Source: Dipteris shenzhenensis
Lineage: Eukaryota > Polypodiophyta > Polypodiopsida > Gleicheniales
DNA length: 64,000 bases
Direction: 5' to 3' (one strand)
NCBI GenBank assembly: GCA_047967505.1
Contig: CM106540.1
The position numbers were made by a program, and so were the translations under genes. This document shows, piece by piece, positions 1 to 9,971 of this stretch (position 1 is the first letter of the stretch; every line of letters starts with the position of its first letter). The notes under the pieces are model-generated. The model was not told the origin of the DNA. It did not search any database and saw only the letters and a program-made list of their open reading frames with translations.

Positions 1-450
1 TGAGCTCTCAATCAGGTACTCTTCTGGCTTCATTACACTTTGTCCATCACCTTCCAGCAATCTGTGTCCGAGATTTGAAGAAGCACCTACACTTTCCCTT
101 CTGCCTTCGAAGAAGCCAATTCCTTCCAATCTCGCATTACCTGAGACAAATGAAGAGTAGAGTCTCTCCACAGCATGCTATAAAGGCTCAAATTGAGAAT
201 ATCAAGTACATACCAGATGGTCGTACTGCCAGTGTGCTTGCTCTGAAAGCAAACCATGCACCTCATTGAGGCACATACCAATAGTCTGTGTAATCATGTA
301 CTGTCCCCACAGCATCCATCTAAACATGAAAACCCCAGGGCACACTATAGAATCCACCCTCGTGTCAGTATCAACAGCCACTCGCCTGGAAGATACCAAG
401 CACTCCATGTTGTCCTTCACCTTCACAAAGGTTTCTGACTCCTTGTCGAC
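1..450 (-). other. Decayed Copia sequence downstream of gag
   Basis: This stretch continues the - strand Copia-type gag that ends at 451 and runs off the window edge. It is broken by stops in all frames and I could not identify a protease active site. It is probably the decayed gag-protease junction of the same element. The assignment rests on position only. Confidence 0.3.
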
Positions 451-1420
451 TCAAATCTCAATGTTAGACATCATCACTGCGGTTTCTAGGTCGGCATATC
501 TGACCTTAGTAACACACGGAGATGTCACCAAGAACAGCTCTTCGATTACCACATTAGCTTTGGCTTTTGTGTCACCCTCTGAATGTGAGTCGGACTCCTT
601 TCTCTTGTTTTTCTGATTCGCCTTCTTCTTTTTGCAGTCCTTCGCAAAATGACCTGGCGTGTCACAATAGAAGCACTTCTTCTTCTGCTTTCTCTTGGAA
701 GTGTCCTCGACATCAGAGTCATCCTTCTTGGACTTGCCACCGTAAGGCTTGCCCTTCCCTTTGCTAGCGTAATCCTTCGCCAGCAGCGTCTTGTCATCTT
801 TGTCGTTGTTGTAGAGCTTCTCCCTAGCTTCTTTTTGTAGTAGTAATATACCCAACTCCTGAAAAGTTAGAGGTTGGGTCCTCTGTCCTGCTGTCATAGT
901 TGTTACAAAGCTTTTGAAACTCTGAGGTAGCCTCGTCAGTACCATCAAGGCCAAATGGCACGAGTCCACCTTCTGACCAACTGATGCCAGTTGATCCCTC
1001 ACCACCTTGACCTTTATCAAGTGGTCATGTACCGAATCTCCCCCATCCATATCTAGGTTGTAGAGCTGATGCAGAAGAAGCAAGATCCGTGATGTGTTGT
1101 TTGTCTCGTACAGATCCTTCGGAATGGTCCACGCCTCTACTGACGTGTTGACCATCTGGATGTGAGGAAGCACAGAGTCCACCGTAGTCCCTATGATCAA
1201 ATGCCACGGCATGGGCAGCTCTGTTTTCCCAAGCTTTGAGCTCCTCTCCATCTATTGGCATGAGTATCTTCCCCTGTTTGTCCACCATATCCTCTGGCTT
1301 TGCCTCCACTCCTGTTGTCAATCTCCACAATTTTCGAGCCACTAAATGACTCCGGATCTTCGCCTTCCAGATCGGGTAATTTGTCCCAGCCAGTTTCCCA
1401 GACTCTCCAAAGTTAGGCAT
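451..1420 (-). pseudogene. Copia-type gag polyprotein, frameshifted
   Basis: Gag of a Ty1/Copia LTR retrotransposon, the structural protein that packages element RNA. The start at 1420 gives MPNFGESGK and then a typical Copia gag opening with GTNYPIWKAKI. A frameshift near 1205-1212 moves the reading into a second frame, which covers the UBN2/Retrotran_gag_2 core (VDSVLPHIQM, then YNLDMDGGDSVHDHL). A lysine-rich region follows, with one CCHC zinc knuckle (CFYCDTPGHFAKDC, spacing CX2CX4HX4C). About 320 codons in all, normal for a plant Copia gag. The frameshift makes it a pseudogene. A PBS and an LTR lie just upstream on the same strand, so this is the 5' half of an element whose pol lies outside the window. 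Confidence 0.85.
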
Positions 1421-1672
1421 GGTGAAAGAAAGAAATCTGGGGGAGGAGGAAGGGAGAGCAAGGGCTGAAGAAACCGGCATCTCTATTTGTAAACCACACA
1501 GCAAAGTCGATCAAACTCAACCTTCCGTAGACCAGAAACTGCAAGTTACCCTCCTTCTCGCAAGGACACTGTCCTCCAGTCGTGGAAGTCGATTCCCAAG
1601 AGCTTCCGAATCCGGGTCGTCCTTCAGCAAGGTCCCTATCTTCAGACTCCGACACCCGTGAGCCTCCTACTT

Positions 1673-1686
1673 GGGCTGTGATACCA
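1673..1686 (-). promoter_or_regulatory. Primer binding site of the Copia element
   Basis: On the - strand this reads TGGTATCACAGCCC, one base off the plant initiator-methionine tRNA complement TGGTATCAGAGCC. It directly abuts the LTR end (CTAACA) and lies 5' of gag on the same strand, the expected place for priming of minus-strand DNA synthesis. Confidence 0.8.
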
Positions 1687-2312
1687 TGTTAGAAATCGAC
1701 CAACAGAGGGTGCGCACTGCGGAAGACTGATAGAATAGCCCAGCAGCTCACACAGTGTGGTGTGGGGTGTAGAATCATATACTTCTTAACTTAATGTGCA
1801 TCAGGTAGATGTGCAGACTCATCAATAGATAATGAACCAGCCAGATATAGAAACCACCAAAATAATATATTTCCGTCCAAAGCTATGGACACAATACAAA
1901 AGAGAGAGATCTAGAGTCCCACCAATGGTGTGGTCCTCTGATCTTACCACAAGGTCCTTCTCCTGTCTGACTATCGCTAGACTCAAGCCCACGTGCTCCA
2001 CCTCGAGCATCTGTAGACTTTTTGTCCAGAATGATCTTCTCAACCTTGTTGCCGTGTGTGTCAGCCTAGGTAGGCAGCCCCCTTTCAAGCTTTGTCTACA
2101 GGACACAGGTCCTATTGGTCGTCCTGAATTTAGGCCCCAAGGCAGCTCTCCACTGCTCCAATCTGCTTGTGAAAGGCTGCTCCAAAAGATGAATGATGAG
2201 GGCTTGGAGACCCTCTTTTATAGGCCCCCAGGTGTTGGCAAAAAACCGACCAGGCAGACCTAATCTGGCCGACCAGGTCTGCCATAAATGTCCAGGGCCT
2301 TTGGCCCACACT
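1687..2312 (-). repeat. 5' LTR of the Copia element
   Basis: The inner edge is fixed by the PBS: on the + strand the LTR opens TGTTAGAAATC. Its first 110 bp recur at 4651 in the same orientation and at 55256-55342 in the opposite orientation. A TATA box on the - strand (TATAAAAG, at 2215-2222) is well placed for element transcription. The outer edge is not clear; the 207-bp repeat that follows may still belong to the LTR. Confidence 0.65.
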
Positions 2313-2519
2313 GAGAGCATATGTTTATATTATGGCCTACACCCAGTGATGGGTGCTGATGACTTCAGTGGGGACGTCATAGTAGCTAGTCCCTCCTATG
2401 CGTGATGGATTTAATGGTTTCCAACTTCACGAGTGACTTATCATGAGATTGAAACTGCACTATGTGTTGTGTTTTTAGAGGATGAGTTTGGGCATGTTCC
2501 TGGATTCATCTAGATATAT
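2313..2519. repeat. 207-bp dispersed repeat, copy 1
   Basis: Begins GAGAGCATATGTTTATAT and recurs, with scattered substitutions and small indels, at 7569-7773. The second copy lies inside the outer part of a decayed LTR, so this is probably U3 sequence shared by related LTR families. No coding potential. Confidence 0.8.
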
Positions 2520-2520
2520 A

Positions 2521-2738
2521 CTCCTTTCAATGTGTTTGCTGTTTACTAACATAAGCATGCAACATATCTTCCAAAGTTTGATCGACCCTTTTTGTATGAC
2601 CATCTGACTGCGGCTAATCATACATGCTCATATTCAACTTAATTTCTAGCTTATGAAAGACAACCCTAAAAAAATGGCTATCAAACTTACTATCCCTGTC
2701 ACTGACAATACTGGTGAGTAACCCGAAAACTCATTCAA
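2521..2738 (-). pseudogene. Gypsy integrase core fragment
   Basis: Translated on the - strand, this degenerate stretch gives IVSDRDSKFDSHF, then SDGHTKRVDQTLEDMLHAY. These match the second and third catalytic blocks of Ty3/Gypsy integrases, normally VSDRDxKF and TDGQTERxNQxLEDMLR. Several stop codons interrupt it. The parallel block in the chromovirus at 58060-58210 supports the reading. It is a short relic abutting the 207-bp repeat, with no other part of that element nearby. Confidence 0.75.
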
Positions 2739-3700
2739 ACAATCAATAAAAGCTTAAGCCCCAAAATGTCTGCATAAGAACCTGCAAAACTTTGAATTTC
2801 TGCAATTTCTTGCAGATGTTGACTTGGTTGTCTGCAAACAGCAGATTTGAGGCAAAAGCCCAAATTTTATAGACAACTATACCTGAAATCGACAAAAGCT
2901 CCAAAATTTCACATTCAATCTGAGTGATATAAACTGTAGAAACCTGCAAGTATGTTTGAAATCAACAGAAGCTCCCAAAATTACAATGCCAACCCTTAAG
3001 GCATAGTAGTACAAAGGCCCTGATCTGTTGACAGAGTTTACTTGCAAATACAATAAACAATATGACAAGCAGTACAACAGATGACAGCAAACAGTGTACG
3101 ATAAATCTGTATGGACATATTCATATGGCAGACCTTGTATGATGGCAGAAGGTTGTACAGACGCAGATTCTGTAAGCTGCTTTGATAAATGTGTAAGCTG
3201 CCTTATATCCTCTTCTTTTGCATGCATAACAGGTTAAACTAAACGAACTGCAAAATTTTAGACAAATTCTGCATAAGTCTTGCACACATGTATGGATTGG
3301 GCTAAGATGGTAAAACATACCAGAGTCGCCTTGGCACATGTGTAACCTCAAAATGCAGCATCAAATGCATCTTGGATGCCCAAAAAGTCTTGAGGTTTGC
3401 ACAAAGCAGGCTAAAGCTGAAAACGAGCTGTTGTTTGAAGCTTTCTCTATTACACAAGTGTGGGTCCCCTTGAGTCAAAGCTACCTGGTATGCAAATATA
3501 GTGAAAAAGGTGACAATCAATGAGAGCATTACTCCACAAAAATCAGCAAAGCTCTATTGTGTGGTTTTCCTCCTCTTTTTGCCCCCTTTTTATTCCAAAG
3601 GAAGCTCTTAGGCTCTCCCTTGAGTATTTGCTGCATTGTATATACTTCATTCTCATAGTCCATTCTTGTCTTTTGAAGATATTAATAAACACTATCCATT
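2739..3700. other. Unclassified sequence, no gene seen
   Basis: AT-rich, with only short ORFs that lack recognisable motifs. It may be the remains of the gypsy element whose integrase scrap precedes it. No LTR, tRNA or host exon was recognised. Confidence 0.5.
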
Positions 3701-4560
3701 CAGGAGCTATTTTGGCCACTCAAAGATTTCTTGGCCCATTCAGATCAGCGACCGTGACAAATTTCCCCCTTGAGCAACAACATAGAGATCGGCTGATGCG
3801 AGTGCATAGGAGAGCACGGGAGGGGCCATCTGAGCCTAGCCAGAGGACGATCACTGACTTTTTCTCCGGTGGCCCAAGCCAGTGGCAGCAAGGGACGAGA
3901 TGTAGTAGAGACTTTCAGCGCACGACTCGAGAGACTGGACCTTGAGTGGACTCTCACACGAGGACAGACCACTGGAGTGACGGTATCACTTGTCAAACGA
4001 CAAGCTACCTCCAAGAGATTACAGAGGAGGGAGAGACCTAGACAGGTTGAGCACCAGCAGCATTTCAATACTGATTTTCTTCCTCGACGATGCTAGTCCT
4101 CAACCACTGACGGCTGAGCTCATCTCGTGTATCCTTAGCCGACCAATGGAGTTGGTCTCACAAATAACTTACAGAGGTTCTGTCACTCGGATGGATATTT
4201 GATCGGATGGCTGATGGCTAGGAACCTCCCCTCTTTGTCCTTTCCATTTGGGTTTCTCTTGCAAGGCGACAGCACAATGTATTTATGTTCTCGTCTCAGA
4301 CATTGGCCTTGGGCGTGTGTGCCCTTTTTTAGTGGCCCCAGTCCTTAGCGTTCATTATATTTGGTTTTCTTCGTTCTCATAGGCCTTAGGTCTTTTGTAG
4401 ACATGAATAAAGTCTCTGCTTGCCTTTTTAGATGGACTGACTCTCGACTTTTCAGTGTAATTTGGATGCCGTGCCCTCTCAAATACCACGAGATGAGATC
4501 AACAGTATCATACGGCTGGATCTACTCTAGATCTATACGTCATTGACTTGGAGGGGCAAC
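3701..4560 (+). other. Unclassified decayed coding-like region
   Basis: Two overlapping + strand frames (to 3942 and 3869-4096) are rich in Arg, Gln and Ser and look like one frameshifted reading frame. The first contains QRTITDFFSGG, which fits the PCNA-interacting (PIP) box pattern Qxx(I/L/M)xx(F/Y)(F/Y). I do not recognise the family. It could be a mobile-element ORF or a decayed host exon. Confidence 0.3.
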
Positions 4561-4650
4561 CAGGAGTTTCCCACCAAGCTCTAGTTCTACCATGATCACT
4601 TTCTGATAGTGTCCGAGGATGGAGTGATTGTCAGATCTAGTATGCGGATT

Positions 4651-5130
4651 TTAGAAATGGCAATAGAGGGTATACACACAGCGGAAGATTGATAGAACAG
4701 CCCAGGAGCTCACACAGTGGGGCTGGGGGGCAGAATCACAGACTTCTTAACTTTGTGTGCTCATCAAACATGTGCAAGCTAGTGAATAGACAGTGCTCCA
4801 AGAGAGAGATAGAACCAACAAAATATTTCCATCCAAAGGACACAATACAAAAAGAGTCCAGAGATCATGGTCCTCTGTCCTTACCAAAAGAATATTGTGC
4901 TACTACCGTAGCACTTCTAGATCCCTAGCCTACTTTGAGTCCGATCCTGGAAGACAGCCAAGGGTGCAGCCTCTTGCTGAGCTATGTCTGCAGCTTCTTC
5001 AACCCTACTGGATCCCCTGGATGGCGGCCTAGATCTTACTGCTCTGCTGCTCCAAATCTGCTGGTGTTTGCTGTTGCAGTGGATGTAGAATGAGGCCCCA
5101 GGGGCCCCCTTTTATAGGGTCTGGATGTCC
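4651..5130 (-). repeat. LTR fragment related to the LTR at 1687
   Basis: The sequence from TAGAAATGGCAATAGAGG onward matches the LTR at 1687 for over 120 bp (cggaagattgatagaacagc, then cacacagtggggctgggggg). It also has a - strand TATA box (TATAAAAG, at 5109-5116) in a similar setting. The terminal TGTTAG has decayed to TTTTAG and no PBS follows, so this is a solo or truncated LTR. Confidence 0.65.
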
Positions 5131-6290
5131 CCCAAAGTGGGCCAACTGGCCCTGGTCTGTGTGCCTTGTTTTGGGGCGCTGTGGGGACCCTCCATGGGTC
5201 TGTGTGCTGGCCGGCTTGGTTGGCCATCCAACCAGTCAGCCCAGGCACTATATAAGGGCGAGGGAACTGCCCATTGCAGTCCCTTTCCCTGCCTGTCCTG
5301 GCCCAGGCTTCTCTTGCACCTGTCCCCTCCAGGCCGACCTGATCTCGGGTTGTTTTTCCCGTCCAAAGGGTCTGCCACCTGTGCACCTCTTTCCTGGAAC
5401 CTACTCCAGCCTGTAGACTCTTGTCCTCGGCCCATACCACGAGCTTTTCCTGCTCCGTACAGTCACCGTGTGGCAGATTTATACTGTTATGGGCCTCCAA
5501 AAGGCCTCCAACCTGCTAGGTATGTCCTGAGGTATGCTGCCCACATGGCAGCCTGTGTGCTGCCTATGTGGCAGCCCCCTCTTCACTGTCTTTCCCTTGA
5601 GTTTGGTACCCACATGGCAGCCAACAACACAGGCTGCCATGTGGCAGCCCCCTCTTCACTGTCTTTCCCTTGAGTTTGGTACCCACATGGCAGCCAACAA
5701 CACAGGCTGCCATGTGGCAGCCCCCTCTTCACTGTCTTTCCCTTGAGTTTGCTACCCACATGGCAGCCAACGAGCTGCCCATGTGGTTCCCTGACCCTAA
5801 GTCAACCTGCCCCATGCTCTCCTCATATGGGGGCTTATAGATGGGGAGGTGACTCTTCCAACACCCCCTCTCACCGACACATCTCGGCCCAATGCCAACT
5901 TGTCTATGAAGATACTCTAGTAGCCCCCATGTCATAGCCCTTTGGAACAGTTTGGTGTCGATGTCAATTTCAACTAGTGTCTCTTGCTCCACCAGGTCGG
6001 GTCCCATACAAGCAAACCATCCTGGTGCACAAGTCCATTGAAGGTAGCACCAGATTGCACCACCACCTTCAGTCACGCTCCCGCCGTCTAGGCACCAACA
6101 TCCTCCAACTGTCCCCCTAATAAAGAGTGAACAGCCCGGAGTCTTTCAGGCACCATGCTCTTGGGGTCTGTTTCAACCCATCCTTCGTTTGGCAAGGTCT
6201 GCAACAAAACAACCATCTCGAGAAATGACATCCCAAGAATCTCTCTAGATAACCTGGACCACGAGCCCCCTTAAACTCTCACGTACGTAC
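5131..6290. other. GC-rich retroelement-like block without a gene
   Basis: C- and G-rich sequence with TATA-like motifs (for example TATATAAGG at 5252-5260) and long but compositionally driven ORFs on both strands. None contains a recognised domain. It resembles U3/R sequence of LTRs. A tandem repeat lies inside it and is listed separately. Confidence 0.4.
5540..5790. repeat. Tandem 73-bp repeat with a palindrome in each unit
   Basis: Units start at 5540 (69 bp), 5609 (73 bp), 5682 (73 bp) and 5755 (partial), each opening CCCACATGGCAGCC. Units 2 and 3 differ by a single base. In both, CACATGGCAGCC and its exact reverse complement GGCTGCCATGTG flank a 9-base loop, giving a perfect 12-bp hairpin stem. 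Confidence 0.95.
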
Positions 6291-6310
6291 TCTTTCTTTC
6301 TTTCTTTCTC
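6291..6310. repeat. (CTTT)n microsatellite
   Basis: About five CTTT units, directly after two CGTA units (ACGTACGTAC). Confidence 0.85.
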
Positions 6311-6634
6311 GTTGGAATTCTGCACTGTCTAGTTTTGGTCTTATAGACCTTTTTGCCTTTTTCTTCCTACGCTTGTTTACAATTGAATATGTAGTGGTCC
6401 TATGAAATTGTATGCTAGCTAGTTGAAGGTTTCTTTAAGAGGTGTGAAAGCTTTGCATTTGTGAAAGCTTTGCATTTTATTGTTGTTATGAAATTTGGTG
6501 TGGCTTCATGTATTCTATTCCTTTATTTATAGAAATATATACAGGGGGTTTTGTAGAACGATGTTGTGTAGCACATTTTGAACAAAAAAGGGCCTTTGTT
6601 AAGTTCTTTATTTGATGTCTGGGTTTTGGGGCAG

Positions 6635-6920
6635 GACACGAAGTTAGTGTATAAACACTATGCTACACTCTATTTCGTATTTGTCATCGATGATGCTGAA
6701 AGTGAGCTGGGTATTCTTGACCTTATCCAAGGTAAATTCTTCACATTAATATTAATTGCTTTCTGCTCGAGATTGTTATCTTGAGGAAATTATTTTTGGT
6801 GGAAATCCTTTTGTATGGTATATAGTACTAATAGGTGAAGACTTTTTAGTTTTTGTAGAGTCGCTGGATAGGTGCTTCAAGAATGTTTGCGAGCTTGACA
6901 TAGTTTTCAACTTCAATAAG
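6635..6920 (+). CDS. AP3S: AP-3 complex sigma subunit, two internal exons
   Basis: Small (sigma) chain of the AP-3 adaptor, which sorts membrane cargo to the vacuole. The exon at 6635-6731, preceded by a CAG acceptor, reads DTKLVYKHYATLYFVFVID and ends ELGILDLIQ. A 118-bp GT-AG intron (6732-6849) is followed by an exon at 6850-6920 reading VFVESLDRCFKNVCELDIVF then NFNK, with a GT donor after it. The order, the phases (a codon is split across the intron) and nearly every residue match the sigma-adaptin longin fold. YKHYATLYF and FKNVCELDIVFN point to AP-3 rather than AP-1 or AP-2 sigma. No stop interrupts the exons. The upstream exons (start codon, about 60 residues) were not found. The next exon is at 12363, across a TE-filled intron. 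Splicing looks intact, so the gene may well be functional. Confidence 0.88.
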
Positions 6921-7568
6921 GTATTCTTGAAAAGCATCAATTTTGTGAAAACAAGGTTTCCTTAAATTCTTATCTTTTGTGCATGTCTATCACCCTATTA
7001 CAATGACTCGTAATTCTCAATCGTACATGATGCTTTTCCTTTGATAAAAATAGATTGGTTTTTTGTTTTTGGATGTTATCATGGAGTTGCTATGGCATGA
7101 TGCCGTCCGATTATAGACTTTTGTTGGGGTATCACAATCAGGTTTAGGTGTTTTCTCGAATTCACGAGACATGTTATGGGAAATGTTGCGGACAAATAAA
7201 GCCCACCCTGTAAAAACAAGAAAATGTTTTAGAATTGATAAGTGAGGACATGAGGCCTAACACCTGACTTGCCCAGTATGCCTCACAATGGGGCTGATAT
7301 GTGGCAGCAAGCAGGCCCAGAAGGACCTCTCTATCCTACTCTACCCTCATGGGGGGCGGGCGGGCACACCCACAAAAAGGCCCTCTCTGGACTAGCCTAA
7401 CCTCATGGGGGGCGGGCATACCCACAAGCATTGGCCCTCTCTGTCTAGTGCTAGCCTTCGTCATGGCTGAGTATGCTCTTCACCTTCGAAGTGCCGACAA
7501 GAACTCAGTATGAAGACTTTGTATAAATGGATGCTCAAGTATGTGTGGATGTGTGGATTTGTATGTGT

Positions 7569-7773
7569 GAGAGCATATTTTTATACTATGGTCTACACCC
7601 ACAGTTGGGCGCAGATGACGTCAGTGGGGATGTCATAGTAGCTAGTCCTTGCTATGCGTGATAGAGTTTATGGTTTTTAATCTTATGAGTGACTATCGTG
7701 AGATTGAAACTGCACTATGTTGTGTTTTTAGAGGATGAGTTTGGGAATGTTCCTGGATTCATCTAGGTATATG
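7569..7773. repeat. Dispersed repeat, copy 2
   Basis: Second copy of the repeat at 2313-2519, alignable over its whole length. Here it sits inside the 3' LTR of the decayed element. Confidence 0.8.
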
Positions 7774-8593
7774 ACATCAGGAGATGTTGACCTCCAACAC
7801 CACCTCTCAGCTCCTGGATGGACACTAGCACCAAGGAGTTGGGTGTGCCGTTGGAACAACTGGAGGAATTCGTCGTGTGATGCTCCTTCGCTGAAGACCG
7901 TCACAAGTACTGTCAAAGAAGCCCCCTCTTGGCATGAACCACCTGAGCACGATCATTGGAAACCTGGAACTGCTGCTCCTAGGCCACAGGTGCGAGATAC
8001 ACTGGTCCGGTACAGGTACATCAAGTCAACAATCCAACTGCTGGTACTGGTACATCACTCCAACACAAGGTACTGTAACAATAATCCAACTGACACTACC
8101 CTCATTGCAAGGTCTGCTTCCCTGTATGGGCACCTGTATCTTAGAGCTATACGTCCCCCTCTCAAGTCCAAACTGGTACAGTGTCACTAGATCGTTGAAC
8201 TTCAATGCTCCAATGACAATGGGCATCTAACAGCTGTGTCTGGATTCCTGCACTGGCAATCTGTTGACCCATTTGGATCTCTAGCAACTCATCAGACAAT
8301 AACTGCAGCAGAACACTAGGATCTGCCACGTCATAACGTCCAAACAAAAATACACATTGGTAACATACTGCCACCTGAGTAGCGGGAACAACTCCTCGTG
8401 GCTCAAGGTCCTGCCTGAAAGGTTGCCGCAACCAATGAATCCCTTCCCATTGCACCTATCTGGCAGGTACCGTTGCCACAAACAAACTCCATCTAGATCT
8501 AGAAAGCCTGCTAGTAGCGCATCCTGTCGCGTGTGGAATAAATGTCATAGCAGTGGTAACACTATCTTGCTAGTTACTGGTCCCCTCACCATT

Positions 8594-8650
8594 CCTTTGA
8601 GGACAGTGTTGCCAACCTTTCTGGCCACATCGGTTACATGTACGTGATGC
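8594..8650 (-). pseudogene. Gag zinc-knuckle remnant
   Basis: The - strand reads TCNRCGQKGWQHCPQRN. This resembles a gypsy gag CCHC knuckle (usually CxxCGxxGHxxxxCP) that has lost two or more residues between the second Cys and the His. Flanking frames are closed. It indicates that the interior of this element derived from a gag gene. Confidence 0.5.
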
Positions 8651-8780
8651 CTTGAGCGCTTTCCCTTCCTCAGCTCTCAACTCTTCCTACTTTTTTGCTC
8701 AGCTGTCAAAGCCTCTGGTAGACTCTCATAGGTACGATCTACAAATTGCTCCTCCTGGTCAAGCGCCATTGGGACCAATT

Positions 8781-9360
8781 CCTCCCAGGTCAACACATTC
8801 ATCCTTCCACTTGTTATCAAGGACGAATAGAAAGCACCATACTGAGAGGATAACTTGGGACAGTAGAGTTATGGCCGTGTCCTCGGACGATATCTGCTCC
8901 CCACCTGGAGGATCTCTTGCTAAAGTTCCTGTAACTTGTTGATGTGCTCCCGCATCAATGAAGACTTCTTGGGATCCAACAATCTCATTTGGACTTCCAG
9001 GGAAATCTAAGGATTATAGTTAAGAAATATAAACGACCTTACCTTTGTGTGAGGGGGGCCTGTATATAGCCCTCCCAGGTCAACACATTCATCCTTCCAC
9101 TTGTTATCAAGGATGAATAGAAAGCACCATACTGAGAGGATAACTGGGACAGTAGACTTATGGCCGTGTCCTCGGACGATATCTGCTCCCCGCCTGGAGG
9201 ATCTCTTGCTAAAGTTCCTGTAACTTGTTGATGTGCTCCCGCATCGATGAAGACTTCTTGGGATCCAACAATCTCATTTGGACTTCCAGGGAAATTTAAG
9301 GATTATAGTTAAGAAATATAAACGACCTTACCTTTGTGTGAGGGGGGCCTGTATATGGCC
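8781..9360. repeat. 290-bp tandem duplication
   Basis: 8781-9070 and 9071-9360 are head-to-tail copies, both opening CCTCCCAGGTCAACACATTC and closing near GGGGGGCCTGTATAT. They differ at only a few positions, including one indel (acttggg against actggg). A recent local duplication inside the decayed LTR element. Confidence 0.95.
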
Positions 9361-9971
9361 CTTCACCCTCCTGCAGTCGGCTGCCATATGTGGGCCGACT
9401 CACTGCCCTACAAGGCTGACTCAACCTTGCAGGGGGCTGACCCCCTTAGTCCCTCTATAAGGGCTGGAACTCAGCCCTAAAGGGGCTCGTCCCCTCAGCC
9501 CTGCCACCAGGTCTGACTGGACTGCTCCCTCCTCTTGCCCTATAAGATGGGCTGAATGGGGCCTATATGAGGGGCAAACCTCCTGCACACACCCCCAACT
9601 GGGCTGCTCCAACTGGCCGACCCCTCCTGCCCTCAATCAAGACGTAGGGGCTGACCCCTTGCCTATAAGCCCAACCAAGAAGCCTAGGTGGCTGACCAGC
9701 AGGTCGGCCCACCTCTGCCCCTAAAAAGGACCCGTAGTGCTGGCCACGGAGGCCCTACACCTGACCTGCCCAGTGCACCTCACAATGGGGCTGATAGTGG
9801 CAGCAAGCGAGCTCGGAAGGACCTCTCTATCCTACTCTACTCTCACTGGGGTGGGCACACTTACAACAAGGCCCTCTCTCTAGACTAGCCTAACTTTACG
9901 GGGGGCAGGCACACCCACAAGCATTGGCCCTCTCTGTTTAGAATGGCATTAGGAGATGTTGACCTCCAACA

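Larger units (their letters stand above)
7254..9971 (-). mobile_element. Decayed LTR retroelement in the AP-3 sigma intron
   Basis: Direct repeats bracket this stretch. 7254-7449 matches 9750-9935, and the 20-mer GGAGATGTTGACCTCCAACA occurs at 7780-7799 and 9952-9971. On the - strand each copy therefore opens TGTTGGAGGTC like an LTR. The copy at 7799 is preceded on that strand by a purine tract (GAGAGGTGG), as expected for the polypurine tract before a 3' LTR. The 5' LTR copy has lost about 320 bp relative to the other. The interior keeps only a gag-like zinc-knuckle remnant, so the element is non-autonomous or heavily deleted. It lies within the 5.4 kb intron between AP-3 sigma exons. Confidence 0.65.

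Noticed and set aside
5090-5673. Long ORFs on both strands in the GC-rich block
   Set aside because: Open frames follow from GC-rich, stop-poor composition. They have no domains and overlap LTR-like and tandem-repeat sequence.
5540-5790. CRISPR-like regular repeats
   Set aside because: Units are contiguous with no unique spacers, in a plant nuclear context. A plain tandem repeat.
6780-6812. LEEIIFGGN, resembling AP-3 sigma LDEIVFGGQ, inside the small intron 6732-6849
   Set aside because: The true downstream exon (LDELIIGGQVVETSS) is at 12363 in phase, so this out-of-order match is either chance or a tiny duplicated scrap. It is too short to annotate as an exon.
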